64,000 nucleotides of DNA, from the NCBI RefSeq assembly GCF_017309955.1, contig NZ_CP021248.1, positions 310,001 to 374,000 on the forward strand, read 5' to 3'. This document shows, piece by piece, positions 54,832-62,707 of the stretch. This stretch comes from Novosphingobium sp. KA1 (GTDB taxonomy: Bacteria > Pseudomonadota > Alphaproteobacteria > Sphingomonadales > Sphingomonadaceae). Both the position numbers and the translations under genes were made by a program. The notes beneath the pieces were generated by a model, which was not told where the DNA came from, did no database searches, and was given only the letters and a program-made list of their open reading frames with translations. Numbering within the stretch: position 1 is the stretch's first letter; each line of letters starts with the position of its first letter.

Positions 54832-55459
54832 GGCGGGCCTCCTTGTGGGCGGTGTTCGCCGGCACAGGGGCGCTGATCCCTGCGCGTTCGAGCAGGGTGG
54901 GCGTGTCCTCGTCGATCTCGATGAGCATCGCGCCCAGCGTTTTGCTGTCCACGATTTTGGGCACGCCGAGCGGACGGCATCGCCAGCCGAACGTCAGGAT
55001 CTGGCGCAGCCAGGGAAGGTCGGCGACCCCGGTGTAGCGCTCGATACCGTTGGCGAGGGCAAAGGCCACGAGCGCATGCACGAGTTCGTTTCTTGCCTCT
55101 CGTCTCTCGGCCGCCGGCAAACGGCGCTCGAGACAGAAACGGGTGATCTCCATCGTCGTGGGACCCTGTGGGATCGCCTCGTCACACAGGGCGGGAAACA
55201 GGCTATCGAGGATATGCGACTGCGTGGTCGGCAGTAGCCGTGCCGACGCGCGGTGCGCACCGTGCTTGTCGGACAGCACGACATACATGGCCGCCTCATT
55301 GTCGAATTGGTCGAGCTCGAACCGGCCGGCAAGGACTGGCAGGTCCCAGCGCAAGAGATCGATGAAGACGCGCTTGCGAGCCTCGAACATGTTTCGAAGG
55401 ACGGCGTGTTCTCTCAGCCCAGGCGAATGGGCGGGAACGTTGGACAGGCAATGGATCAT
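54821..55459 (-). CDS. Acyl-homoserine-lactone synthase (LuxI family)
   Basis: A 212-aa autoinducer synthase. Conserved residues are visible: FEARKRVFIDLLRWDLP (Arg, Phe, Trp), FELDQFD (Glu/Asp), HRASARLLPT (Arg) and MEITRFCLERR (Glu, Arg). It makes an AHL from acyl-ACP/CoA and SAM. Follows luxR by 54 nt; its ribosome site lies in a hairpin. Immediately precedes the PhyH gene. Confidence 0.9.
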   Translation of the reverse strand: MIHCLSNVPAHSPGLREHAVLRNMFEARKRVFIDLLRWDLPVLAGRFELDQFDNEAAMYVVLSDKHGAHRASARLLPTTQSHILDSLFPALCDEAIPQGPTTMEITRFCLERRLPAAERREARNELVHALVAFALANGIERYTGVADLPWLRQILTFGWRCRPLGVPKIVDSKTLGAMLIEIDEDTPTLLERAGISAPVPANTAHKEARHVH

Positions 55460-55460
55460 G

Positions 55461-55485
55461 GCGAACCTCCTTTGAAAAGGTTCGC
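55461..55485 (-). promoter_or_regulatory. Hairpin sequestering the luxI ribosome-binding site
   Basis: On the mRNA, GCGAACCT and AGGTTCGC form a perfect 8-bp stem around a 9-nt loop. The AAAGGAGG ribosome site is half in the loop, half in the stem, 6-8 nt before the ATG. This could limit translation of luxI. Confidence 0.6.
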
Positions 55486-55513
55486 AAATCTGCCCTCGGA
55501 AATTGGCCCGGCG

Positions 55514-56287
55514 TTATACCCGGTTCCGGGTATAGGAGCCGAACGGCACCTCGGGGTAACTGATCACTCCGCTCCGACACGCGAGGAAAGCCAGCAATGG
55601 TCTGCTCTGCGCTCCCAGCCGTTTCCCGGCGTCGCTGATATGGCGCCGCACGGTCTCTTCGGCGATGCCGAGGATTATCCCGGTCTCCCAATCGGTCTTG
55701 CCGGCCATCATCCAAAGCAGACACTCGCGTTGCCGCGCGGTCAGCAGCGGGGAATTGATGCATGCCATCACTTCAGTGAGGCCCACCAGTCGGCGCGCAG
55801 CAGCAAAGACTTCGGGCGCGATGAGCCTGGCAAGGATGAGCCCATCTTCATCCAGAGGGTGACCCGGTGCCGTCGCGAAAGTGCACGATCCGAGGAATTC
55901 GCCGGGGACATTCGAGGGAACCGTAAATCCGTCGTAGATGCCGTGCCGCCTGGCAAGATCGAGGAAGCGCTCGTCGTAGGTGCTGTATTCGATGAGTTCT
56001 GCCGCCTCGCGCCACAGGAAGGGGTTCTGCGTGCGGCCGGACGCTCTGTGCACGAAATCGCGGCCAACGAAACCATTGCGGTCGTAGAAGTCGATCCATG
56101 GCTCCGGATAGTTGATCAGCCGGAACGCTTGCGGCAGGCCGGATCCCCAGTCGATATGGTGGCTGACCGCGTAGTAGTCGCAGCCGACATCCTGGGTGAT
56201 CCTGCAAAGAGCGCAGTCGAGACTGTCCAGGTCCTCGGCTTTCCGGACGAGCTCCTGGTATTTTCGGAATGCTGTAGTGACGCCCAT
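55514..56287 (-). CDS. LuxR-family quorum-sensing regulator
   Basis: About 257 aa. N-terminal autoinducer-binding domain (YYAVSHHIDWGSG, NYPEPWIDFYDRNGFVGRDFVHR with the usual Trp, Tyr and Asp), C-terminal GerE helix-turn-helix (LTARQRECLLWMMAGKTDWETGIILGIAEETVRRHI). The ATG at 56287 is preferred over one at 56317. Same strand as luxI, phyH, gntR and the lasso genes. Confidence 0.9.
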   Translation of the reverse strand: MGVTTAFRKYQELVRKAEDLDSLDCALCRITQDVGCDYYAVSHHIDWGSGLPQAFRLINYPEPWIDFYDRNGFVGRDFVHRASGRTQNPFLWREAAELIEYSTYDERFLDLARRHGIYDGFTVPSNVPGEFLGSCTFATAPGHPLDEDGLILARLIAPEVFAAARRLVGLTEVMACINSPLLTARQRECLLWMMAGKTDWETGIILGIAEETVRRHISDAGKRLGAQSRPLLAFLACRSGVISYPEVPFGSYTRNRV

Positions 56288-56439
56288 GCGCTGATACGGC
56301 TCTTCGCGGCGTCTCAAGCCGCCAGGACGCGTCGAGCCGTCCTTTCCGCTTCGGGGCGAAACCGTCTTGGGCCCTCATTCCCTCGACGATCCGCGGTTCT
56401 ACGTAGCAGGCAACTTAAGGTTGTGTTGCGGCGCCACGA

Positions 56440-56455
56440 TGTGATTTGCGTCACA
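56440..56455. promoter_or_regulatory. CRP/FNR-type palindrome
   Basis: TGTGATTTGCGTCACA matches the CRP consensus TGTGA-N6-TCACA perfectly. It sits between luxR (minus) and the DUF2285 gene (plus), 153 nt upstream of the preferred luxR start and 39 nt before the other gene. Confidence 0.55.
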
Positions 56456-56493
56456 CCGCTGTCATGTGAGGCACGGGCGGGCAGCCCGGTCTT

Positions 56494-57277
56494 ATGAACG
56501 GGCATGGCCGGAACGAGCGGAACTGGCGTGACGCTTCGGTATACCGCGCACTTGCTGAGCTCGATCGTGCGGCGCTCATGTGGGAATGGCTGCGCCGCGA
56601 TCCCGAATATATCGAGTGGTATGCCTGCGCGACCGCGGCCACGCGTGAGGGAGCCGATGGGGAGGTGACCCGAAAATGGGGACTTCACTTTCGCCGAAAA
56701 CCCCGCAGTCGGTGCCTGCGGGGCAAAGCTCATCTGGAGCGCAGAGCTGGACCCCGGTACAATCCCGGTCGAGGCGAGGATTGCAATTCCCGACGATCCC
56801 GACGCCGTCGATCCGCTCTGGTTCCGTTCCTGGCTCAGCCTGATTGCGGGCCCGGGCGGGAGCGAGCACATTGTTCTGGTAGATGGAAGATGCCGGATAC
56901 GGCTCGATGTACTTGCTGGAACGCTCCGGAACGGCCCTGTCGTGTTACAGTACAGGCTGGCGGGGGTGCATTCGCTGCGCCCCCGCATCCTCCCGCTCAG
57001 GCGGCTGCTGGCTTTGTGCAATCACAGGCGCTTCGTGAGTTCGCTCTTCCCACCGGACCCCCGGATGGAGCGTTTCGCGGACGTATTGCGCGTGCACGAT
57101 GCGCGCGCCGATGGTGCAAGCGTCAAACAGATAGTGGACGCTTTTTACGGGCCGTGCCGTGCCGGGCAAGACGGCCGATCGGACTCTCTCACGTCGCGGA
57201 TCCGCCGCCTCGTCCGCGAGGCGCGGGCGATGGCGGCGGGAGGATACCGGTCGCTGATGGACAGGGACATGCGCTGA
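56494..57277 (+). pseudogene. DUF6499/DUF2285-type DNA-binding-like protein with one-base frameshift
   Basis: The N-terminal module (NWRDASVYRALAELDRAALMWEWLRRDPEYIEWYA) is followed in another frame by a DUF2285-like C-terminus (FAENPAVGACGAKLIW ... LQYRLAGVHSLRPRILPLRRLLALC ... AFYGP). Removing one T from the run at 56689-56691 gives WGLHFAENP and a continuous protein of about 260 aa. DUF2285 proteins are common near alphaproteobacterial integrative-element genes. Confidence 0.75.
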
Positions 57278-57315
57278 GCGGTGCTGTCCAGTGGCTGTCT
57301 TCTCGCGGCTGGTTG

Positions 57316-57813
57316 TCAGCCGGCCTTGATGCCGAGCTTGCGTTTGGTCTTGGTCTTGACCTCAGTCGGTGCCTGCTCTTCGGCATTTGCCTCGCTTGTC
57401 CTGGGCGCGTCGGCGTTCTTTTTCCGTCCACCTTTGCTGCCGAGGCCAAAGCTATGTGCCATTTGCGAGCGCTTGGCTGCGTAGTCGGGAGCAACCATGG
57501 GGTAATCGGAGGCAAGCTTCCAACGCGCCCGGTATTCCTCCGGCGATAGGCCGTGCTGCGTCAAGAGATGCCGCTTCAGCGTCTTCTGTTTGGCCCCGCA
57601 TTCCAGGCAGGTAATGGTATCGGCCTTTACCGACGACCGGATCGTGACTGCTGGCGTGCGTTCTTCCTCGATCGGCGCGGTAGGTTGGCCGAGTTTGTCG
57701 AGCGAACCGTAAACCGCGGCGACGAGCTGCGGCAGCTGATCGGCGGAAATCACATTGTTCGTGACATGCGCAGCGACGATGTCGCTGGTGAGTTCGAGTA
57801 GAGCCTCTTTCAT
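57316..57813 (-). CDS. MucR/Ros-family zinc-finger transcriptional regulator
   Basis: A 165-aa protein with the MucR zinc-binding motif ITCLECGAKQKTLKRHLLTQHGLSPEEYRARW (C-x2-C...H-x4-H) in the middle. The N-terminus (LLELTSDIVAAHVTNN) is the usual oligomerisation region. The C-terminus is Lys-rich. Starts with two adjacent ATGs (57816, 57813). Regulates transcription broadly in alphaproteobacteria. Confidence 0.92.
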   Translation of the reverse strand: MKEALLELTSDIVAAHVTNNVISADQLPQLVAAVYGSLDKLGQPTAPIEEERTPAVTIRSSVKADTITCLECGAKQKTLKRHLLTQHGLSPEEYRARWKLASDYPMVAPDYAAKRSQMAHSFGLGSKGGRKKNADAPRTSEANAEEQAPTEVKTKTKRKLGIKAG

Positions 57814-58054
57814 CATTTTAATTTGCCACCCGCGTTAAGATATGAACCGCACCGGTGCGGTGGCAACCATCATCCAGATACAAGTGCAAGCTCGAATTGC
57901 ATTTTCGGGTCATTTTTCAGCGCCTCAGGGGCCGCGCCGTTGATGTATTCAACGTTTGTCATTTTCTTTTTCCGGGCTGACAGCCCCCGCCTTCGCCATG
58001 ATGACGCGCAATCGGGATTTGGGTGTAATTATCGCTGTGATGGAACCGGACCGG

Positions 58055-58573
58055 TCAGTCTGGGAACGCGATGTCGGGGACGGCAGTCCCGCTCTGCTCG
58101 GTCCAGATCAGTTTGGACAAGTCGAAACCCATGGCGGTAGCTGTCTTGAGCATCCCCTGAACGGTTTCGGGGTTGGGGAGGGGCGTTCGCGACAGGATCC
58201 AGAGGTGATGGCGGTCGGGCGTGCCGACGAGCGCCGTCTCGTAATCGGGCGTGATCGCAAGCACCCAGTAATCACCCTTGGTGAAGGGTATCCATCGCAG
58301 ATACCCGGGCAGGAAGCTGACCTTGAGTTTTGCCTTGCTCGAGTCGACGGCCTGGGCCTGGCCGATGGCCCTGTCGGGTTTTCCATTCTCGTCGAGGAGC
58401 CGGTTCTCTACCCGGATCGTGCCATCCTCGTTCAGCGAATAATGGGCCGTGATATCACTTGCCGCGGCATCCTCGTATTTGAGGGGAAGGCGGCAGATTT
58501 CGAACCAGGTGCCGAGATATCGGTCGAGGTCGAGTTCAGCGACGGCGCGGACTTCGGTATTTTGCTCGGACAT
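58055..58573 (-). CDS. Lipocalin family protein (Blc-like, no signal peptide)
   Basis: About 172 aa. The lipocalin start motif is LDRYLGTWFEICRLP (GxW) near residue 20, and the later blocks are YLRWIPFTKGDYWVLAITPDYETALVGTPDRHHLWILSRTP. Blc-type lipocalins bind lipids; the lack of a signal peptide suggests a cytoplasmic variant. A GGAGG-type site precedes the ATGs at 58582/58573. Confidence 0.88.
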   Translation of the reverse strand: MSEQNTEVRAVAELDLDRYLGTWFEICRLPLKYEDAAASDITAHYSLNEDGTIRVENRLLDENGKPDRAIGQAQAVDSSKAKLKVSFLPGYLRWIPFTKGDYWVLAITPDYETALVGTPDRHHLWILSRTPLPNPETVQGMLKTATAMGFDLSKLIWTEQSGTAVPDIAFPD

Positions 58574-58928
58574 GGAAAACACCTCCCGCTCACCAACCGG
58601 TCAATGGGGGGAAGGTTCCAAGCGTGGCTTGGTGCCGAGGCCGGGACGGATGTGATCGGCTGCCATTCAGTAAGGGACGGCGGCGGCTCGGGGGTCGGAT
58701 GAGCGGCCGCCGTTGCTGGGTTCGGGTCGCACCTTCTAGCCCCCTTCTCCCGGTGTGGGAGAAGGCAACTATGGACGAGCGGTGCCGACGCGCAACCACC
58801 AAAAAGGGTACCTGGTCTTTGATTTGTGGGCAGTTCCTGCCGATCGGCGCGAATTGGATGCGGGGGCGGTTTTGGGTGCCGTCGTGAGCCAGGGAAGGTG
58901 CATTATTGGGTCGGAGACGAGGCAGGGG
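58574..58928. other. Intergenic region with repeat-like hairpin
   Basis: No gene. A stem-loop (CCTTCTCCC-GGTGT-GGGAGAAGG, 58744-58766) of a type commonly dispersed in such genomes lies in the middle; it may serve as a two-way terminator. Confidence 0.5.
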
Positions 58929-59330
58929 TCAATAGACGCAGATCTTCCGATCGCTGCCCTGGACCCAGCAGGCGGGATCGCGCTTGCTGCGCGTGAAAGA
59001 GCCTTGCGGAACCATCCTGGCTCCATTGTCGTAATCGACGATGATCTCGCTCGGCGAGACCTTGTCGGCATAATAGGCCATTCCCTCCACATCGATGGCA
59101 AAGCTGCCGTCTCCATTGCGCGGGTAGAACGTGCAGACTTGCGGTGCATCGCTGTCCAGTACGCATTTGGCCGGGCGGCCGGCGCTGATCGTACCGCCAT
59201 CGTAGTCCGGGGCCGGTTTGGCGGGCAGGCCGACACGCAGGGCATTGCCGTGGCTGTCCTTCACCTGCGCCGAGGCGGGCGAAATCGCGAGGCCAAACGA
59301 GGCGAGGGCGGCAATATGAATGAGGCGCAT
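58929..59330 (-). CDS. Secreted hypothetical protein
   Basis: 133 aa with a clear signal peptide (MRLIHIAALASFGLAISPASA, 1-21). Mature part with four Cys, probably disulfide-linked, and a repeat-like beta pattern. No family recognised. Confidence 0.65.
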   Translation of the reverse strand: MRLIHIAALASFGLAISPASAQVKDSHGNALRVGLPAKPAPDYDGGTISAGRPAKCVLDSDAPQVCTFYPRNGDGSFAIDVEGMAYYADKVSPSEIIVDYDNGARMVPQGSFTRSKRDPACWVQGSDRKICVY

Positions 59331-59396
59331 GGGACGATTTCTCGCAGGTCTGGAGGTTTTTGGGAGTGGGGGGTAAGTGGGCAGGCGTGCGAGATC

Positions 59397-60074
59397 CTAT
59401 GTGGGCACACTGTCGGGTGTCAGATCACCGGCCAGCCAGCGGCTGATTTCCTGGGCGCGCGCCAGCGATGCCTCGAATTGGCTGAATTTTTCCAGCGCGT
59501 CCTCGTCGAGGATGGCACCCAGATTGCGGATGACGACGGCCGTTCCCTGCATGTTGACCGTGGCCGCATTGTTGGCGGTCGTGCCGTAATCGACATCGAC
59601 GCCGATGATGCAGTTGGCGCCCATCGCCACTGCCTTGGTGACCAGGATCGAGCGGGCAGTGGCTTCGCCGCTGTTGACCTTCAGCGCCATGCCCGAGTTC
59701 ACATTGGTCGCGCCGAACATGTCGGAAAAGCCCTGGCTGAGCTCGCTGAACATGCCCGTCCCGACGGTCACGTTCGCGGTCACCATGGATTTGATCCTGC
59801 AATCGGCGCCGGGCGGGATCTGCGAGATCGTCATCATCGGAAAATTGACGACATTCGCTGTCATGTAGTCCTGGCACTTCTGGCGTTCGCCCTTCAGGCT
59901 CAGGATTGCCGTCTCGTATTCACCCTTGCCGCACTTCTCGCAGATTTCCGTGTACCGGGTGCCGGAGACAAAGTTCAGGATCTGGGTCTGCTGGTCGCTG
60001 TACCGGCGGTTGGGACCCTTGATGATTCCGCCGCTGGTGATTTCCGCGCCGCAATTCCCGCATGTGTCGCTCAT
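59397..60074 (-). CDS. YbjQ/DUF74-like protein with N-terminal zinc ribbon
   Basis: 225 aa. Residues 5-8 (CGNC) and 45-48 (CEKC) form a four-Cys ribbon. The rest (ATARSILVTKAVAMGANCIIGVDVDYGTTA) is the YbjQ heavy-metal-associated pentamer fold. The role of this family is unclear. Confidence 0.78.
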   Translation of the reverse strand: MSDTCGNCGAEITSGGIIKGPNRRYSDQQTQILNFVSGTRYTEICEKCGKGEYETAILSLKGERQKCQDYMTANVVNFPMMTISQIPPGADCRIKSMVTANVTVGTGMFSELSQGFSDMFGATNVNSGMALKVNSGEATARSILVTKAVAMGANCIIGVDVDYGTTANNAATVNMQGTAVVIRNLGAILDEDALEKFSQFEASLARAQEISRWLAGDLTPDSVPT

Positions 60075-60171
60075 GTAACCCCCTGATTTTACCAGAAGTG
60101 CTCATGTCGCCTGGGGTGATGGCGCGCAAGGGGACTTGTGCTTCGTTCTTTATTTGTTCTAACCTCGTGTC

Positions 60172-60363
60172 ATGGAGAGACTCGACCCACAGCAGCTATC
60201 GGAGGCTATCCTCACCGCGCCGGCCTGGGCGCGGGTCGGGATCACCATGCGCGATGAGCGCATGCGGCTTAAAGCCGCGGCGGAACTGGCACAGTCGATC
60301 GTCGAGCGTCTTTCCGACTATCCTGCCATTCCGGATCCCGATCAGCTCAAGCTGTTCCCTTGA
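60172..60363 (+). CDS. DUF6771-type small protein
   Basis: 63 aa (MERLDPQQLSEAILTAPAWARVGITMRDERMRLKAAAELAQ...), a compact helical protein of a type I associate with sphingomonads (DUF6771). Function unknown. Confidence 0.7.
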   Translation: MERLDPQQLSEAILTAPAWARVGITMRDERMRLKAAAELAQSIVERLSDYPAIPDPDQLKLFP

Positions 60364-60417
60364 TGAATGATGGGGCTGGGCGTGCGTGCGGTCGTGGGCC
60401 TGACGCATGACTGGCTT

Positions 60418-60738
60418 TTAGCCGGGCACCCGGTGCCTGGGCTGTGCGGAAAGTACCGAGAGCGCAAGGTCTGCCTGGGCGATCTGGGTCAGCAGCGACC
60501 ACGACAATACGGGTGGCTCCAGCAGAAACTGCACATCGCGGTAAAGCTGCCTGGTCGATGCCATCGAAAGGCGGCGGAATTTGCCGGGCGCATGCGGTGC
60601 GGCGACGATCCTTGCTCTTGCGATGAGTTCCATCAGATAGTCACGAACGCGCGGTTCGATCCCGGCCATGGCGACGGCCCCCGCAATTGCCTCGATTGTT
60701 TTGCACTGGCGATCCAGTGCCTCGCGCCTGTTAATCAT
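60418..60738 (-). CDS. Small hypothetical protein
   Basis: 106 aa, helical (MINRREALDRQCKTIEAIAG, ARARIVAAPHAPGKFRRLSM). The start at 60738 is chosen because the upstream extension has no protein-like content. No family recognised. Confidence 0.5.
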   Translation of the reverse strand: MINRREALDRQCKTIEAIAGAVAMAGIEPRVRDYLMELIARARIVAAPHAPGKFRRLSMASTRQLYRDVQFLLEPPVLSWSLLTQIAQADLALSVLSAQPRHRVPG

Positions 60739-60962
60739 GAGGTCCCCGCCTGTCCTGGGGGATTTATAGAAGGGAGGCGGCCAGGACTGACCGACTATAA
60801 GGGCGATCAGACTCTTGGATGAGACACTGGCTATTGGTTGCCGGCTTGGGTTTGGTGGATATGCCGACGTCTGGGGCGGTTTGGGCCTTTGATGGGTGGA
60901 AACTGCCAATGTGGGGCTGTTTTGTCCGTGCGATTGGGCTGCTGCGTGCAGATGGCGGCGTC

Positions 60963-61250
60963 CTAATCGTTGTGGGCGATCATGATCGGCCGCCAGTCGC
61001 CCGCCTCTTCATAAGCCTCGCCGGCCCATCCTTCCGTGAGAAAGCCGTCGCTGAAATGGGGCAGATCGTGATCGGCGCGTTCGTCGACCTCGTGAAGCGC
61101 CACCGTGCCTCCGAAAATGAAGCCGCCCGCCGGCAGAGGCTTGAACTCGCAGGCGCCCGGGTCGCAGGCTTCATCCACCAGGAGTGGCAATTCGTAGAGC
61201 GAACATGCGAAGATGCCGACCGAAACCTTGTTGTGCTTCACGCGAACCAT
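60963..61250 (-). CDS. Small hypothetical acidic protein
   Basis: 95 aa from ATG 61250 (MVRVKHNKVSVGIFACSLYELPLL); in-frame ATGs further upstream (to 61397) are possible. Acidic C-terminus with GGFIFGGTVALHEVDERADHDLPHF. No family recognised. Lies just left of IS3 copy 3. Confidence 0.5.
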   Translation of the reverse strand: MVRVKHNKVSVGIFACSLYELPLLVDEACDPGACEFKPLPAGGFIFGGTVALHEVDERADHDLPHFSDGFLTEGWAGEAYEEAGDWRPIMIAHND

Positions 61251-61501
61251 CCATGTTCCGTTAGCCAATCGCCTGCTCCATCTGCATCCGGTTATCTCGG
61301 CGTGAATGTCAGATGCCTCCATGGAAGGCGATTGCAAAGTTGCAGCCTGGCCATGTGGCGCGGGTTCCGAAGCAAGCGAACCGTAATGGCTAAGCAATCG
61401 GTAACGATGGGCGGCTTACAGCATCGCTTCGTTTCCCGTGACCTGCCCCCCGCTGAGTGGCCCAGAGACTATGATAGTCTGGACCACGAAAGGGACGATG
61501 A

Positions 61502-61780
61502 ATGCCGAGCAAGAAGCACAAGCCGGAAGAGATTATCGGCAAGCTGCGTGAAGTTGAGATTGTGCTGGCGCAGGGAGCGAGCACGGCTGAAGCCTGCCGC
61601 CGGATCGCGGTCAGCGAGCAAACCTATTATCGCTGGCGGAAGGAATATGGCGGCCTGAAGACGGACCAGGCGCGGCGTATGAAGGATCTGGAGAAAGAGA
61701 ACCAGCGTCTTCGCCGGGCGATTTCGGACCTGACGCTGGACAAGCTGATCCTGCAGGAGGCTGCCAAGGGAAACTTCTGA
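61502..61780 (+). CDS. IS3-family OrfA (copy 3)
   Basis: 92 aa, identical to OrfA of copy 1. Confidence 0.92.
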   Translation: MPSKKHKPEEIIGKLREVEIVLAQGASTAEACRRIAVSEQTYYRWRKEYGGLKTDQARRMKDLEKENQRLRRAISDLTLDKLILQEAAKGNF

Positions 61781-61830
61781 GCCCTGCGCGGCGGCGGCGC
61801 TGCATCGATCATGTACGACGAGAGCTTCCG

Positions 61831-62673
61831 GTGTCCGAGCGACGGATATGCCGGGTGCTGGGTCAGCATCGATCGACACAACGCAAGGTGCCGCGCGGGG
61901 CGGATGACGAACAGGCGCTGACAGAGGATATCATCGCTTTGGCGAAGCAATATGGCCGTTATGGCTATCGCCGGGTGACGGCATTGCTGTGCCATGCGGG
62001 ATGGACGGTGAACCATAAACGGGTTGAGCGGATCTGGCGGCGTGAGGGGCTGAAGGTTCCGCTGCGTCAGCCAAAGCGGGGACGCCTGTGGCTCAATGAC
62101 GGTTCATGCATCCGCCTGCGGCCCGAATATCCGGGACATGTCTGGGCCTACGATTTCGTCGAGGGGCGGACGCATGATGGCCGCAAGTTCCGCATCCTCA
62201 CGATCATCGACGAGGCCAGCAGGGAATGCCTGGCGCTCATCGTTGCACGGCAGCTCAAGCATGAGGATGTTCTGGCGGCCCTGGCCGACCTGTTCATCTC
62301 GCGCGGTCCGCCTGCACATATACGGTCCGATAATGGCAGCGAATTTATCGCGACCGCCGTCCAGAAATGGCTGGGCCAGATCGGCGTGAAGACACTCTAC
62401 ATCACACCGGGATCACCATGGGAGAATGGCTATAACGAAAGCTTCAACGGGTCGCTTCGCGACGAACTGCTCAACGGCGAGATCTTCTACAGCCTCGCGG
62501 AGGCCAAGGTACTGATCGAGGCATGGCGGCGGCATTACAACACCGTTCGCCCTCACAGCAGCCTGGGCTACCGACCGCCGGCACCAGAAACGGCGACACC
62601 GCCATATCCGGCCTCCGGTTCCGCTTCGCTCCACCTCCGTCCGGATATGGCGGTGATGAGCTTAATGCACTAA
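61831..62673 (+). CDS. IS3-family OrfB transposase (copy 3)
   Basis: 280 aa, identical to OrfB of copy 1, DDE residues intact. Open upstream for frameshift fusion with OrfA. Confidence 0.9.
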   Translation: MSERRICRVLGQHRSTQRKVPRGADDEQALTEDIIALAKQYGRYGYRRVTALLCHAGWTVNHKRVERIWRREGLKVPLRQPKRGRLWLNDGSCIRLRPEYPGHVWAYDFVEGRTHDGRKFRILTIIDEASRECLALIVARQLKHEDVLAALADLFISRGPPAHIRSDNGSEFIATAVQKWLGQIGVKTLYITPGSPWENGYNESFNGSLRDELLNGEIFYSLAEAKVLIEAWRRHYNTVRPHSSLGYRPPAPETATPPYPASGSASLHLRPDMAVMSLMH

Positions 62674-62707
62674 CAAACCAATCGGTCCACTCGGTGGGGG
62701 CAGATCA

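Larger units (their letters stand above)
61439..62707 (+). mobile_element. IS3-family insertion sequence, copy 3
   Basis: 1269 bp with the same ends as copy 1 and identical translations in every frame compared. No target duplication is seen. Its right end lies inside a FepA-like receptor gene whose 5' part is absent from the left side. Confidence 0.9.

Noticed and set aside
55486..56439. A lux box for LuxR binding near luxI or luxR
   Set aside because: No 18-20 bp palindrome close to the ACCTGT...ACAGGT type was found in either intergenic region.
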